Assembly (NCBI RefSeq): GCF_018966525.1
Contig: NZ_CP076607.1
Span: forward strand, 4,030,001-4,094,000
DNA from: Paenibacillus sophorae
GTDB taxonomy: Bacteria > Bacillota > Bacilli > Paenibacillales > Paenibacillaceae
DNA: 64,000 nt
Direction: 5' to 3'
This document shows, piece after piece, positions 51,969 through 60,404 of the stretch. The position numbers and the translations under genes were made by a program. Each line of letters starts with the position of its first letter. Position 1 is the stretch's first letter. The notes beneath the pieces are model-generated. The model was not told where the DNA came from, searched no databases, and was given only the letters and a program-made list of their open reading frames with translations.

Positions 51969-52811
51969 TCACCGCCGGGACAGAAGCACCTTCTCAATGT
52001 ATACGACCAGTTGATACATGGCGGTGGCGACAAAGGCGATAATAATCAGGCTGGACATTACGAGCGTGAAATTGAAGACCTGAAACCCGTATATAATGAG
52101 ATAACCGAGCCCCGATTTCGCGACAAGAAACTCGCCGACGATGACGCCCACCCACGACATGCCGACATTCACCTTCAGCGTGGAGACGATGGCCGGAAAC
52201 GAAGACGGTAGGATGACCTTGAAAAAAACTTGCGTCCGGTTCGCGCCCAGCGATCTTGCCACCTTGACCAGATTGGGGTCTACCCCGCAAAAGCTGTTGT
52301 AAACGACCAGCGTCGTGACAATAATCGTAATGGACAGCGTAGTCACCACGATAGCGGTGAACCCGGCGCCGAACATGACAATAAAGATCGGGCCGAGCGC
52401 CACCTTCGGCATGCTGTTGAACACAACCATATAAGGATCAAGCACCGCGGACAAAAACGGGGACCACCAGATCGCAACGGCCAGCAGCGTGCCAAGAAGC
52501 GTGCCAAGCACGAATCCGGCGGCGGTCTCCCCTACAGTAACCCCCAAGTGATGCCACAAACTGCCGTCAACCATATTAGCATAGATCTGCTGAAACACTT
52601 TAGACGGATAGCTGAACAGCAGTCGGTCGATCCAGCCCAATCTGGCTGCTGCCTCCCACAGCGCGAAAAACAGCGCGAGAAGTATACCCTGGACACCGAG
52701 CACCGCTCTCTTCCGAAGCCGTTTCGCCCGCTTGAACTCATCATGGCGGCTGCGCAGCCATTCCGAACGGGAAGCCGCGATTCCTGTATGTTCCGCTCCC
52801 GTCGCCTTCAC
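51969..52811 (-). CDS. ABC transporter permease (nitrate/sulfonate/NMT1 type)
   Basis: Inner-membrane subunit of an SsuC/TauC-like importer, 280 residues with about six helices. The EAA-type loop is present (SLGANRTQVFFKVILPSSFP), as are the VVFNSMPKVALGP and NVGMSWVGVIVGEFL segments. Starts with GTG eight bases after GGGAGGG, 21 bp after the ATPase gene. Cargo is likely a small organic compound such as a sulfonate or pyrimidine precursor; it is not determinable here. Confidence 0.9.
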   Translation of the reverse strand: MKATGAEHTGIAASRSEWLRSRHDEFKRAKRLRKRAVLGVQGILLALFFALWEAAARLGWIDRLLFSYPSKVFQQIYANMVDGSLWHHLGVTVGETAAGFVLGTLLGTLLAVAIWWSPFLSAVLDPYMVVFNSMPKVALGPIFIVMFGAGFTAIVVTTLSITIIVTTLVVYNSFCGVDPNLVKVARSLGANRTQVFFKVILPSSFPAIVSTLKVNVGMSWVGVIVGEFLVAKSGLGYLIIYGFQVFNFTLVMSSLIIIAFVATAMYQLVVYIEKVLLSRR

Positions 52812-52832
52812 AAGCTTTCCCTCCCTTTATTT

Positions 52833-53633
52833 CTAGCCTTCTGTCTTCCCTGCCACGTCAGCAGCTGTGCCCGCAAGCTCCATTTCCTTCCACAGCGCAT
52901 GGAACAGCTCGGCAAATCCAGGCTGATCCCTTGCATATAAGGGCGGTGTATCCGCGATTTGCACCGGAATATCGAACACCCGGCGGATTCTGCCCGGATT
53001 CCGCTCCAAGAGAATGACCCGGGTGCTGACCGCAATCGCCTCCGACAAGTCATGGGTAACGAGGACCGCCGTCTTTTTGCGCTGCCGCAGCGTCTCCGAC
53101 ACCAAATCTTCCAATTGGAGTTTGATCTGATAATCCAGAGCCGAGAACGGCTCATCAAGCAAGAGCAGGCCCGGATCGGTCGCCAACGTCCGCACGAGCG
53201 CGACCCGCTGGCGCATTCCGCCTGAGAGCTGGTTCGGATAGGACTGCTCCGTCCCTTTCAGTCCCATATCCGCGAGGAGATCGGCCGTCTTCCGCCGTCC
53301 CGCTTCGTCCAGACGTCCGGTCAGCTCCAGGCCGAGAAGCGCATTGTCCAGGATGCTGCGCCATGGGAACAGATAGTCCTGCTGAAGCATATAGCCGACT
53401 TCCGGAGCAGGACCGCTCACGGCGCGTCCGTTCACAAACACTTCGCCACGCGAGGGTTGCAGCAGTCCGGCTATTATCGACAGCAGCGTCGTTTTCCCGC
53501 AGCCGCTCGGTCCGACCAGGCTGACGAACTCGCCTTGTTCAATCTCAAGATTCAGATCCTCAACCGCAAGGGAAGCTTCCCTGTCGCCCAGGTAGGCGTG
53601 CGTGACCGACTTTAATTCCACAACCGGCGGCAT
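52833..53633 (-). CDS. ABC transporter ATP-binding protein (NMT1-type importer)
   Basis: Partner ATPase of 266 residues: Walker A GPSGCGKTT, signature QLSGGMRQRVALVR, Walker B LLLDEPFSALD and TFSHDLSEA-type His loop (VTHDLSEAIAV). A C-terminal tail of about 40 residues follows. The ATG at 53633 follows GGAGGG by seven bases; codons upstream in frame overlap that site. Between the binding-protein and permease genes, in an importer operon. Confidence 0.93.
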   Translation of the reverse strand: MPPVVELKSVTHAYLGDREASLAVEDLNLEIEQGEFVSLVGPSGCGKTTLLSIIAGLLQPSRGEVFVNGRAVSGPAPEVGYMLQQDYLFPWRSILDNALLGLELTGRLDEAGRRKTADLLADMGLKGTEQSYPNQLSGGMRQRVALVRTLATDPGLLLLDEPFSALDYQIKLQLEDLVSETLRQRKKTAVLVTHDLSEAIAVSTRVILLERNPGRIRRVFDIPVQIADTPPLYARDQPGFAELFHALWKEMELAGTAADVAGKTEG

Positions 53634-53681
53634 GCATAATCCCTCCTTTACGCTTGGCATCCCGGATGTTAGTGCGCGGGT

Positions 53682-54698
53682 TTAATCGCCGTTCTCCGCA
53701 GTAGACTGTGCTTTCTCGGCGAATGTGTTATTCACAATCTTCCCTGCCGGCACCCGCTCTTTCAGTTCTCCCGCATTTTCCATCACATCAAGCAGATTAT
53801 TCCATTCCTTGTCATCGATAACCGGATTCTGTGCGTAAGTATCCTGATCCTTATATCGTTTAATGGCCGAAACAACGATGTCGCGGTCCGTATTCTCGAA
53901 GTAAGGCGATACCACGTCAGCGATTTCCCCGGGACTGTGCTTTTTCACCCACAGCTGGGCTTTTTGCAGCGCATTGGTGAATTTTTGCACCGTGTCGCTG
54001 TTTTTCCCGATATAGCTGTTCTTGGACATAAATACCGTGTACGGCAGATAACCGCTCTCAACCCCGAATGAAGCGATAACCTTACCCCGTCCTTCGCGTT
54101 CAAAGATCGAAGCCTGCGGCTCGAACAGCTGCACGTAGTCCCCGGTTCCCGAAGCAAACGCGCTGGCGATATTTGCAAAGTCGATATTTTGGATCAGCTT
54201 AAGATCGGCAGCCGTATCAATCCCCTTCTTCTTAAGCGTGAACGCTCCGGCCATCTGCGGCATGCCGCCCTTCCTTTGGCCGAGAAATGTCGATCCTTTG
54301 AGTTCGCTCCAATTGAAATTCGGATGGTCTTTACGAGCGAACAGGAAGGTGCCGTCTCTTTGTGTCAGCTGGGCGAAATTGATCACTGGATCATCCGATC
54401 CCTGCTGATATACGTAGATCGACGTTTCCGACCCGACCAGCGCAACGTCGATCGCTCCAGATAGCAGCGCCGTCATCGTCTTGTCTCCGCCCGGAATGGT
54501 CTGAAGCTCAACATCCAGCCCCTCCTTTTTGAAAAATCCCTGCGACAGCGCCACATATTCCGGAGCGTAAAAGACGGAGCGGGTAACTTCGCCCACCCTT
54601 ACCTTAACAGTCTCCGATTTGCCGCCGCAGCCGGCAAGCAGCGAGACGGAAAGGCCGATCACCAGCAGCAGCGCCGCCAGTCTTGTTGTTCTGCCCAT
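53682..54698 (-). CDS. ABC substrate-binding lipoprotein (NMT1/THI5-like)
   Basis: Extracytoplasmic binding protein of 338 residues. The signal peptide ends in a lipobox LLAGC (Cys24); the NMT1/THI5-like fold shows VFYAPEYVALSQGFFKKEGLDVEL, ALLSGAIDVALVG, and FLGQRKGGMPQMAGAF, and ends with a lysine- and asparagine-rich segment. The family carries thiamine precursors, sulfonates or riboflavin. I found no TPP or FMN riboswitch in the leader, so the substrate is open. First gene of the importer operon. Confidence 0.9.
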   Translation of the reverse strand: MGRTTRLAALLLVIGLSVSLLAGCGGKSETVKVRVGEVTRSVFYAPEYVALSQGFFKKEGLDVELQTIPGGDKTMTALLSGAIDVALVGSETSIYVYQQGSDDPVINFAQLTQRDGTFLFARKDHPNFNWSELKGSTFLGQRKGGMPQMAGAFTLKKKGIDTAADLKLIQNIDFANIASAFASGTGDYVQLFEPQASIFEREGRGKVIASFGVESGYLPYTVFMSKNSYIGKNSDTVQKFTNALQKAQLWVKKHSPGEIADVVSPYFENTDRDIVVSAIKRYKDQDTYAQNPVIDDKEWNNLLDVMENAGELKERVPAGKIVNNTFAEKAQSTAENGD

Positions 54699-55043
54699 AA
54701 CTTATGAATCTCTCCTTTCTCCCAAAGGGTCTACCCTTCTTTACCTGAACCGCTTCGAAGCAAATGCCCCGCCCAGCGGGATTATTTAAATATATGCGGA
54801 TGCCTATGGTTTGGTTAAAGATGTCGCCGCAAAAGGATAAGATTCGGGTAATAACGCGATTGTGGGCATAGATCAGCAGGAAGTGGAAATCCATGGCATT
54901 CCCTGCCGGGATACCATGGCGAACCTTTTTTTATGAGGAAAAGTGGGGTTTGACGAACTGAAAAGAAGCTCGTTCCGAGGAGAGCGTGGTTAGGACGGAG
55001 ACGGAGACCAAAACTGCCGGTGATGATGCAGAGGTTGGTCACT
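54699..55043. other. Gap upstream of the importer operon
   Basis: It contains the operon leader, an AAAGGAG ribosome-binding site, and an inverted repeat (CCATGG...GGGAT-CCATGG, about 54890-54920). The inverted repeat has CCCGG at its centre and no T-run on the minus strand. I checked for TPP, SAM and FMN riboswitch signatures and did not see one. No convincing gene. Confidence 0.55.
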
Positions 55044-55754
55044 CTACGAGGAAGTAAACGGATTCAAGTGCAGCAGCCACTCCAGAAAGGCATCGCAGAA
55101 TTGCTTCTTGCCGACAGGCGTCGCCGACAGCCAATCCTCATCTCCGCAGCTCATGCGAAGCAGCCATCCGCAGGAATGGTCGGCGAAAAAGGATGCGTAC
55201 TGAAAGGACCAGCCTCGGCCGCTTCTAGAGCAGATCCTCAGCTCTCCTGATGTTTGCCGGCATTTTACGCTTTTGGCGAATCTGGCGGACTGCCGGTAGT
55301 CACCCGTAGCAAGTTCAACATACCGGCGCAATTCTTGCAGGGAGCAGGAGTCCGATGTTCTCCTGATTTCATCATATTCATATCTCGACATCAGAAGCGC
55401 CGGACTCTCTCCGCTTATTTGTTCGGGGAGTGAAATGCCGCCTAGCAGAAAGGCGCACATCCCCTTCTGGCATTCGCAATCCTTCAAATCATAGCAGAAG
55501 GACTTCGATGTCTCCTGGCATACAGCGATTATTTTATCCATATGTACATATATGAACAGATCATTCTCAATGTCCCCGCTTGTATAGTGCAGGCGGCAGA
55601 TCCGATCCGTATCTTCCGGCAGCTCAATCAGCTCTTGCTCCAGATGCTGCTCCAAGTCTTCCGGCATCAGGAAGCGGGATATTTGCTTCGACTCATCAAC
55701 GTTCACTGTAATCGTTTCCTTCCGGTTGCCGGATTTGGGGGTTAAACCTCTCAT
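55044..55754 (-). CDS. Hypothetical protein with a Cys cluster
   Basis: Unrecognised. The 236-residue product (starting at ATG 55754; a TTG start 7 codons earlier is possible) has an N-terminal acidic helix region (QISRFLMPEDLEQHLEQELI), a Cys-rich centre (FCYDLKDCECQKGMCAFL), and a C-terminal segment with CRQTSGELRICSRSGRGW. There is no signal peptide or membrane helix. The closely placed cysteines could bind a metal ion. No clear ribosome-binding site precedes either start. Divergent from the small gene at 55868. Confidence 0.5.
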   Translation of the reverse strand: MRGLTPKSGNRKETITVNVDESKQISRFLMPEDLEQHLEQELIELPEDTDRICRLHYTSGDIENDLFIYVHMDKIIAVCQETSKSFCYDLKDCECQKGMCAFLLGGISLPEQISGESPALLMSRYEYDEIRRTSDSCSLQELRRYVELATGDYRQSARFAKSVKCRQTSGELRICSRSGRGWSFQYASFFADHSCGWLLRMSCGDEDWLSATPVGKKQFCDAFLEWLLHLNPFTSS

Positions 55755-55867
55755 TTCCGGGTGAATATCTAGCAATCTTTATGTTATCATAAGCTAATTT
55801 TAAGGTAAAATTAAGAAACGAAGGGTAATATTCATATTATGAAATAACTGTAACGAGGTGATTTCTA

Positions 55868-56107
55868 ATGAAAATGATGATTACATTCCAAAACAAGCCC
55901 GTACCCGTATATTTTACTACGGAAAATAAGCAGCCGACTCAAAAAGTGCTCAGAATCCTGACAAGCACGCTGGAACTCAAAATCAATAAAGGCAAAAATG
56001 CCCTCAAGAAATGTTTAAACTCTTTGATTAGTATTGAAATTAAAGGCTCTGAGGCCATTTTGCACAGTTACAGCGAGAACGATACTCTGGCACTGTCCCT
56101 CTATTAA
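55868..56107 (+). CDS. Small conserved-looking hypothetical protein
   Basis: 79 residues, starting with an ATG seven bases after GAGGTG, and followed by a proper terminator, so I consider it a real gene. Sequence: an N-terminal strand (MITFQNKPVPVYFTTENKQ), a lysine-rich middle, and a C-terminal strand (SIEIKGSEAILHSYSENDT). It is basic overall and looks like a small alpha/beta domain. Family and function not recognised. Confidence 0.55.
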   Translation: MKMMITFQNKPVPVYFTTENKQPTQKVLRILTSTLELKINKGKNALKKCLNSLISIEIKGSEAILHSYSENDTLALSLY

Positions 56108-56142
56108 TGCTGGCGGCGGACAATCCTCCGAACTAGCAAAAG

Positions 56143-56170
56143 AGCATCTCCCGCGAGGAAGATGCTTTTT
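56143..56170 (+). terminator. Rho-independent terminator after the small gene
   Basis: AGCATCT / AGATGCT stem with loop CCCGCGAGGA, followed by TTTTT. It ends the 55868 transcript. Confidence 0.88.
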
Positions 56171-56193
56171 ATTTTGGGCTTTTTTAGCTGAAA

Positions 56194-56328
56194 TCATCCG
56201 GTCTTCTTGCCGTTATTCTCCGCCTTTTCCGCCTTTTGAATCCGAAGCTGAAACAGTTTCACCAAATTGATTCTCGTCTGCTCGTGACAGTTGTCCAATT
56301 TTTTGATGATAAAACGGTCAATGGACAT
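56194..56328 (-). CDS. Small basic 44-residue protein
   Basis: The frame starts at ATG 56328, six bases after AAAGGAGAG, and encodes MSIDRFIIKKLDNCHEQTR followed by INLVKLFQLRIQKAEKAE and a short basic end. The spacing is textbook and the peptide is an amphipathic, lysine-rich helix. It is too short for usual gene finders. No family recognised; a role in sporulation or regulation would be a guess. Confidence 0.55.
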   Translation of the reverse strand: MSIDRFIIKKLDNCHEQTRINLVKLFQLRIQKAEKAENNGKKTG

Positions 56329-56659
56329 GTCAATCTCTCCTTTTATAGTCTGCAGAGAGTACGGGAAAACATCTCCTACTCGCCTTGTATCCCCTATATA
56401 ACCCGGCTATTTACTTTTCAAACGGGCCGTTTGGCGTCCCGAATCACTGTTGAAGCTCCCTTTTAAGCACGAAATATCTTATCAAATCGCATGTACTCTA
56501 AATATTGATGAACGTCCGGCAAAACAATGCCCTCATTCAAATATGTAGAGGGAGACAAACCTCGGACATTAAAATAGGTTTCGCAAAAAAATTTGAACAT
56601 CATACGACATATTTTTTTATCCGGCCGTTTATCTCCGTGCAGCCCCAAATAGCTTTACC

Positions 56660-57754
56660 TTAATCCTCCAGATCCCGCCGCCAGCCATATTTCCGGGAGC
56701 GTGAGGACGCCGCCTTCTGTCCGGAGCCCGCTCCGCCTTTCCGTTTGGATTTGGCCTCCTTGGCGGTTTGATACACAAGCTCCCGCTGAGTCTTATGGTA
56801 GCTTTGCAGCCGTTTCTCCTCAAGCTCGCCGCTGTCCACAGCCTCCAGGACGGCGCAGCCCTCCTCCCGCTCATGCCGGCAGTCCGCATACCGGCAGCGC
56901 GCCGCGAGCTGCGCAATATCGGCGAATGCGAGATCCAGCCCGCCTTCGTCTTCCCACAACTGAAGCTCCCGCATCCCGGGGGTGTCGACGATTACCCCAC
57001 CGGCTGGCAGCAGAAACAATTCGCGGCGTGTCGTCGTATGCCGGCCTCTGCTGTCATCCTCCCTCACTTCCTGGGTAAGCTGAAGATCGGCCCCGCAGAG
57101 CCAGTTGACCATTGTCGATTTGCCGCAGCCCGAGGACCCGGTCAGGGCGACCGTCCGTCCTTCACCGATATAGGGCAGTAAAGCTTCGCGTCCGCAGTCG
57201 GTATGTGCGCTGACCGCATGTACGGGAACTCCCGGGGCCGCCATTTCCATCTCCGCAATTTTGGCCCCCGGATCATCGCACAAATCCGCCTTGGTCAGCA
57301 GAATAACTGGTGATGCGCCGCTGTTCCAGGCCATAATGAGATACCTTTCCATTCGCCGGAGATTATAATCATCATTCAGCGCGCTGACCAGAAACAGGGT
57401 ATCCACATTGGCGGCTACGATTTGCTCTTTCGGCTGCGTTCCGGCCGCCTTTCTGGATATCACGCTGCGGCGGGGAAGCACGCCATGGATCATAACATGT
57501 CCTCCCTCCGCTTTTTTGACCACGGTCCAGTCCCCGATAGCTGGATATTCGCCGCTGGAAGCTTCGAGCGAGTGCCGCAGCCTGCCCGACAGTTCTCCCC
57601 ACTGTTCTCCATCTTCCGTCAATATCCGGTACTTGCTTCCGAAGTCCCCGACAACCCGCCCGGGAGTAAGAGACTCTCTGTCCGCTGCTTGCCCTGCCAT
57701 GCCGTTCCATTGATTGATCCAATATTCATTCCATCCGTATTGCCGTATCGTCAT
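56660..57754 (-). CDS. rsgA: RsgA/YjeQ-family ribosome-dependent GTPase
   Basis: Circularly permuted GTPase that acts in 30S maturation. Order in the 364 residues: OB fold (about 1-110), G4 LLTKADLCDD, G1 GSSGCGKST, G2/T region RGRHTTTR, G3 DTPGMRELQL, zinc motif CRYADCRHEREEGC, and a Lys/Ser-rich tail. It is longer than typical RsgA (about 300), mainly at the C-terminus, and may be a second copy (Paenibacillus often has two). GGAGG lies six bases before the ATG. Confidence 0.92.
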   Translation of the reverse strand: MTIRQYGWNEYWINQWNGMAGQAADRESLTPGRVVGDFGSKYRILTEDGEQWGELSGRLRHSLEASSGEYPAIGDWTVVKKAEGGHVMIHGVLPRRSVISRKAAGTQPKEQIVAANVDTLFLVSALNDDYNLRRMERYLIMAWNSGASPVILLTKADLCDDPGAKIAEMEMAAPGVPVHAVSAHTDCGREALLPYIGEGRTVALTGSSGCGKSTMVNWLCGADLQLTQEVREDDSRGRHTTTRRELFLLPAGGVIVDTPGMRELQLWEDEGGLDLAFADIAQLAARCRYADCRHEREEGCAVLEAVDSGELEEKRLQSYHKTQRELVYQTAKEAKSKRKGGAGSGQKAASSRSRKYGWRRDLED

Positions 57755-57851
57755 GCGATACCTCCATTAAATTATTTTTCTTTTTGCAAAATCCTTCATT
57801 TTCTCTGCGGGAACCGCACTGCATGCCTTGGACTTAATGCGTTCTGGACGC

Positions 57852-57887
57852 AAAAAAGCCCGCCGGAACCATTACGTTCCGGCGGGC
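57852..57887 (-). terminator. Terminator T2
   Basis: Perfect 12-bp stem GCCCGCCGGAAC / GTTCCGGCGGGC with a six-base loop and six T on the minus strand. Its stem closely resembles T1. Confidence 0.95.
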
Positions 57888-57900
57888 GGGGACAGGCAAG

Positions 57901-57919
57901 GTCTCTTAACTAAAGAGAC
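57901..57919. other. Short hairpin GTCTCTT / AAGAGAC
   Basis: A perfect 7-bp inverted repeat with a five-base loop, just upstream of T2 on the minus strand. No T-run of its own. Confidence 0.7.
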
Positions 57920-57988
57920 TGCTTAGCCTGCCTAACCTGGCGTGCTGCGGCGGTGTCCTCTGGACGCCTGGCCGCTGCGCACGCGCAT

Positions 57989-58019
57989 ATGCGGGCAGAC
58001 GTTTGGAGTCTACCCGCAT
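57989..58019. other. 12-bp hairpin between T1 and T2
   Basis: ATGCGGGCAGAC (57989-58000) and GTCTACCCGCAT (58008-58019) pair across a seven-base loop with one mismatch or G-U. No T-run, so probably an RNA structure rather than a terminator. Confidence 0.7.
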
Positions 58020-58023
58020 AAGC

Positions 58024-58058
58024 AAAAAGCCGCCGGAACCGATACGGTCCCCGGCGGC
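58024..58058 (-). terminator. Terminator T1
   Basis: Minus-strand GCCGCCGG...CCGGCGGC stem, extended by GGACC / GGTT-type inner pairs, followed by five T. It sits 27 bp past the stop of the micro-gene. Confidence 0.9.
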
Positions 58059-58084
58059 GCTAAAGGCATACGAAACATGCGCGC

Positions 58085-58183
58085 TTATGCTGCGTCGTCT
58101 ATACCACGATCGCAGCCTGTTCCCGGAAGACACGTATCCTGAGCAGTAACAACCGACAAGACCCAAGCCGTATAAACTGTCAT
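58085..58183 (-). CDS. Candidate 32-residue peptide gene
   Basis: ATG 58183 is seven bases after GAGAGG (part of AAGGAGAGG) and opens a 33-codon frame ending TAA, with terminator T1 right after it. The peptide is short, with a hydrophobic N-terminal half (AWVLSVVTAQ) and a Cys-Leu-Pro-Gly-Thr-Gly-Cys segment near residues 18-24, then an acidic end. An overlapping frame in another phase also starts near the same site but crosses T1. It is either a small secreted or signalling peptide or a leader peptide; no family recognised. Confidence 0.45.
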   Translation of the reverse strand: MTVYTAWVLSVVTAQDTCLPGTGCDRGIDDAA

Positions 58184-58264
58184 AATACATCCTCTCCTTC
58201 CGGTAATATATGGTGCCATCATAAACGGGAGGACAGCCCGCTGTCAACCCTTAAATCCGCCCAA

Positions 58265-58936
58265 TTATAAAATGCTCGGCAGTTCGTGAAGCTCATCGAT
58301 CGTCTTCCAGGGCTGCACATCCAGCTTGTCGTCCCACGAATGGTTGCGGCGCAGCCAAATGCCCCTCATACCGGCGCGTCCCGCTCCCCAAATATCGTTC
58401 ACGGGATGATCCCCGATGAACACGGTCTCTTCCGAGCCGTATCCCAGCTTGTCCAGAGCCAGGCGGTAGATGGCGGGGTCCGGCTTGCTTATCCCGGCTT
58501 CGCCGGAAATGACAATGCTCTTGAAATGGCCACGCAGCCCGAGCAAATCGATTTTTGCGTTCTGGATATCGCTTTTTCCGTTCGTTAACAGACCCATCGC
58601 ATAACCCCGCTCCCGAAGATAGCCGAGCGATTCCACCGCATGCTTCATCAGCGCGCCGTGACTGGAATAATTCAAGTCGTAGAAAGCGCGGATATCTTCA
58701 GCAGATACGGATTCCCGCCAAGGCAGAACCTCGCTCAGCTCTCTAAAGAAACCATCCTTATCCCGATACCCGTCAGCGTCCCTGATAATGATATCTTCCA
58801 CAATTTCCAGTTGCCGGTCCGGGTCCAAATGGCCCAGAAAATGGGAGACAAACTGCGTGCTGAAGCTTCGAAAGGTGTAGTCTCTGTCCATGAGCGTATT
58901 GTCAAGATCAAACAGCAAAGCCTGTACCGTTTCCAT
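58265..58936 (-). CDS. HAD-superfamily hydrolase (YjjG/pyrimidine-nucleotidase-like)
   Basis: 223 residues with motif I LLFDLDNTLMDRD, motif II GLLTNGKSD, lysine motif GISKPD, and motif IV FIGDHPVNDIWGAGRAG. Shorter than the HAD at 25.7 kb, same subfamily. Helical cap about 15-90. AAGGGG lies about nine bases before the ATG. Substrate unknown. Confidence 0.88.
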   Translation of the reverse strand: METVQALLFDLDNTLMDRDYTFRSFSTQFVSHFLGHLDPDRQLEIVEDIIIRDADGYRDKDGFFRELSEVLPWRESVSAEDIRAFYDLNYSSHGALMKHAVESLGYLRERGYAMGLLTNGKSDIQNAKIDLLGLRGHFKSIVISGEAGISKPDPAIYRLALDKLGYGSEETVFIGDHPVNDIWGAGRAGMRGIWLRRNHSWDDKLDVQPWKTIDELHELPSIL

Positions 58937-59020
58937 ACCCTGATTCCCCTTGTCTTTCTATATGAGTCATTGCCCGTAAGCGGGCTGTCAGGAATCATTG
59001 TACTATGGCGCTTTACCCTA

Positions 59021-59063
59021 TGAAAAGGCCGTTTCGCAAAAAGAGGAAATTGGGACCGGCCTT
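59021..59063 (-). terminator. Terminator overlapping the MFS stop codon
   Basis: Minus-strand AAGGCCGG / CGGCCTT stem whose first bases are the TAA stop neighbourhood, followed by TTTTC. Confidence 0.7.
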
Positions 59064-60282
59064 ATATTTTCCGGAAAACATCATTGGCATTTACCGGGAG
59101 ACGCCGATGATTTCTTAGACTAGCGAGGAAAAAAACAACCGGCAAGGTCAGAAGCAAGCATCCGACAACAATCATTCCGCTCACTTGCCCGTAATGATAG
59201 GCCGCGGTCCCCACCCATGAGCCGAAGGAGCCTCCAAGATAATATCCGACCATATAGAGCGAATTCAAACGGCTGTGATGCCCAGGATTCAGGCGGCTTA
59301 TGCGTCCTTGGTTCAAAGTCATGTTCATACGGGAGCCTACATCAAGCACAAAAGTAACGGCGATGAGAACAGACAAATGATACCAACCCATGCCTAATAA
59401 TACAAAGGAGAACAGCATCGTCAGCAGCGCAGCCACATTCCATCCGCGAGCATGAATGCCGTCCGACAGCCGTCCAGCGAAGCCCGCCGCCAAGGCGCCG
59501 GCGATCCCGATGATCCCGAATGATCCGGCGACCCCGTTCCCGAAATGATAAGGAGCACCACTGAGGATGAAGGAAAGGGGAACCCAAAAGACATTAAAGG
59601 CGGCAAAAGCGGCCGCGCCGAAAAAAATCGTTTCTCTTAACACCGGCTCCTCCCTCAGCAGGGGAATCATGGACAGCATGATTTTGGTGTAAGAGTCTTG
59701 CTTCTTGGCCGAATCCTCCGGCAGTTTCACAAACACATAAACAGCAGACAGCAATAAAATACCTGCCGCAAGCCAGTGAACGGTCCGCCAATCGAACATC
59801 TGTCCGATCCACCCGCCGGCAACACGTCCGACGAGCACGCCAAGAAAGACACCCGTCAGCAGCCTGCCTGTGACGGCCCCCTTTTTCTCCGAATCCATAT
59901 TGGAAGAAACGTACGGAATAATCAGCTGAGCCGCAACTGTGCTGAGCCCAAGACCCAAAGCGGCAACGAGCAGAAGGCTATACGAAGGCGCGATTGTCAT
60001 AACGGCAAGCCAAAAAGCCGACAAAAGCAAGCTCGCAACAATCAGCTTGCGTCTGTCAAACCGGTCTCCAAGCGGAACGATAAATAATAAGCCAAGCGTG
60101 TAGCCCACTTGCATCATCGTAAACAGCAAGCCGGATGCATTTTGAGGAACATGATAGCTGTTGGCGATATCCGACAGCAGAACTTGATCATAATACAGAT
60201 TGGCAACGGCCAGCGCACATATGGCGGTAAGCAGCCATTGCAGAGTAACGGGGAAAACCTTAAGCTTAGTAGCGGATTCCAT
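59062..60282 (-). CDS. MFS transporter (multidrug-type)
   Basis: 12 helices in 406 residues; the motif-A loop is GDRFDRRKLI, and a second R-rich loop follows helix 8 (GRLSDGIHARG). Antiporter motif region is in helix 5 (LTGVFLGVLVGRVAGGWIG). Likely a proton-driven exporter of drugs or metabolites. The ATG follows GAGAGGATG. It lies divergent from an XRE regulator, with a palindrome between the two, which suggests local control. Confidence 0.9.
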   Translation of the reverse strand: MESATKLKVFPVTLQWLLTAICALAVANLYYDQVLLSDIANSYHVPQNASGLLFTMMQVGYTLGLLFIVPLGDRFDRRKLIVASLLLSAFWLAVMTIAPSYSLLLVAALGLGLSTVAAQLIIPYVSSNMDSEKKGAVTGRLLTGVFLGVLVGRVAGGWIGQMFDWRTVHWLAAGILLLSAVYVFVKLPEDSAKKQDSYTKIMLSMIPLLREEPVLRETIFFGAAAFAAFNVFWVPLSFILSGAPYHFGNGVAGSFGIIGIAGALAAGFAGRLSDGIHARGWNVAALLTMLFSFVLLGMGWYHLSVLIAVTFVLDVGSRMNMTLNQGRISRLNPGHHSRLNSLYMVGYYLGGSFGSWVGTAAYHYGQVSGMIVVGCLLLTLPVVFFLASLRNHRRLPVNANDVFRKI

Positions 60283-60310
60283 GAAGAATCATCCTCTCTT
60301 CTTAGATACG

Positions 60311-60321
60311 ATACAGTGTAT
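60311..60321. promoter_or_regulatory. Palindromic candidate operator between the MFS and XRE genes
   Basis: ATACA-G-TGTAT is a perfect 5-1-5 inverted repeat next to a TATAAT (60319-60324) that could be the -10 of the XRE gene. The divergent arrangement makes it a plausible shared operator. Confidence 0.4.
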
Positions 60322-60404
60322 AATTGGCTCTGTATGGCATGAAGAGACGCATGATCCTAGGATTAGCAATCCTATGTAAAGAGAAAGGGGCTGGCTTTGC
60401 CGTC

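Larger units (their letters stand above)
57755..58264. other. Structured gap with two terminators and a micro-gene
   Basis: A 510-bp region between rsgA and the HAD gene. It carries the 32-codon frame at 58085-58183, then on the minus strand terminator T1 (58024-58058), a 12-bp hairpin (57989-58019), a short hairpin (57901-57919) and terminator T2 (57852-57887). See the separate entries. Confidence 0.7.

Noticed and set aside
54699..55043. Riboswitch for thiamine or SAM upstream of the importer
   Set aside because: No CTGAGA/GAACCTGA-type thi-box sequence or S-box core found when reading both strands.
56463..56648. Small minus-strand frame next to rsgA
   Set aside because: No ribosome-binding site and no recognisable pattern; left uncalled.
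57906..58247. 113-codon frame overlapping the micro-gene and terminator T1
   Set aside because: It runs through two strong hairpins and T1, and its start sits inside the ribosome-binding site; the 32-codon frame fits better.
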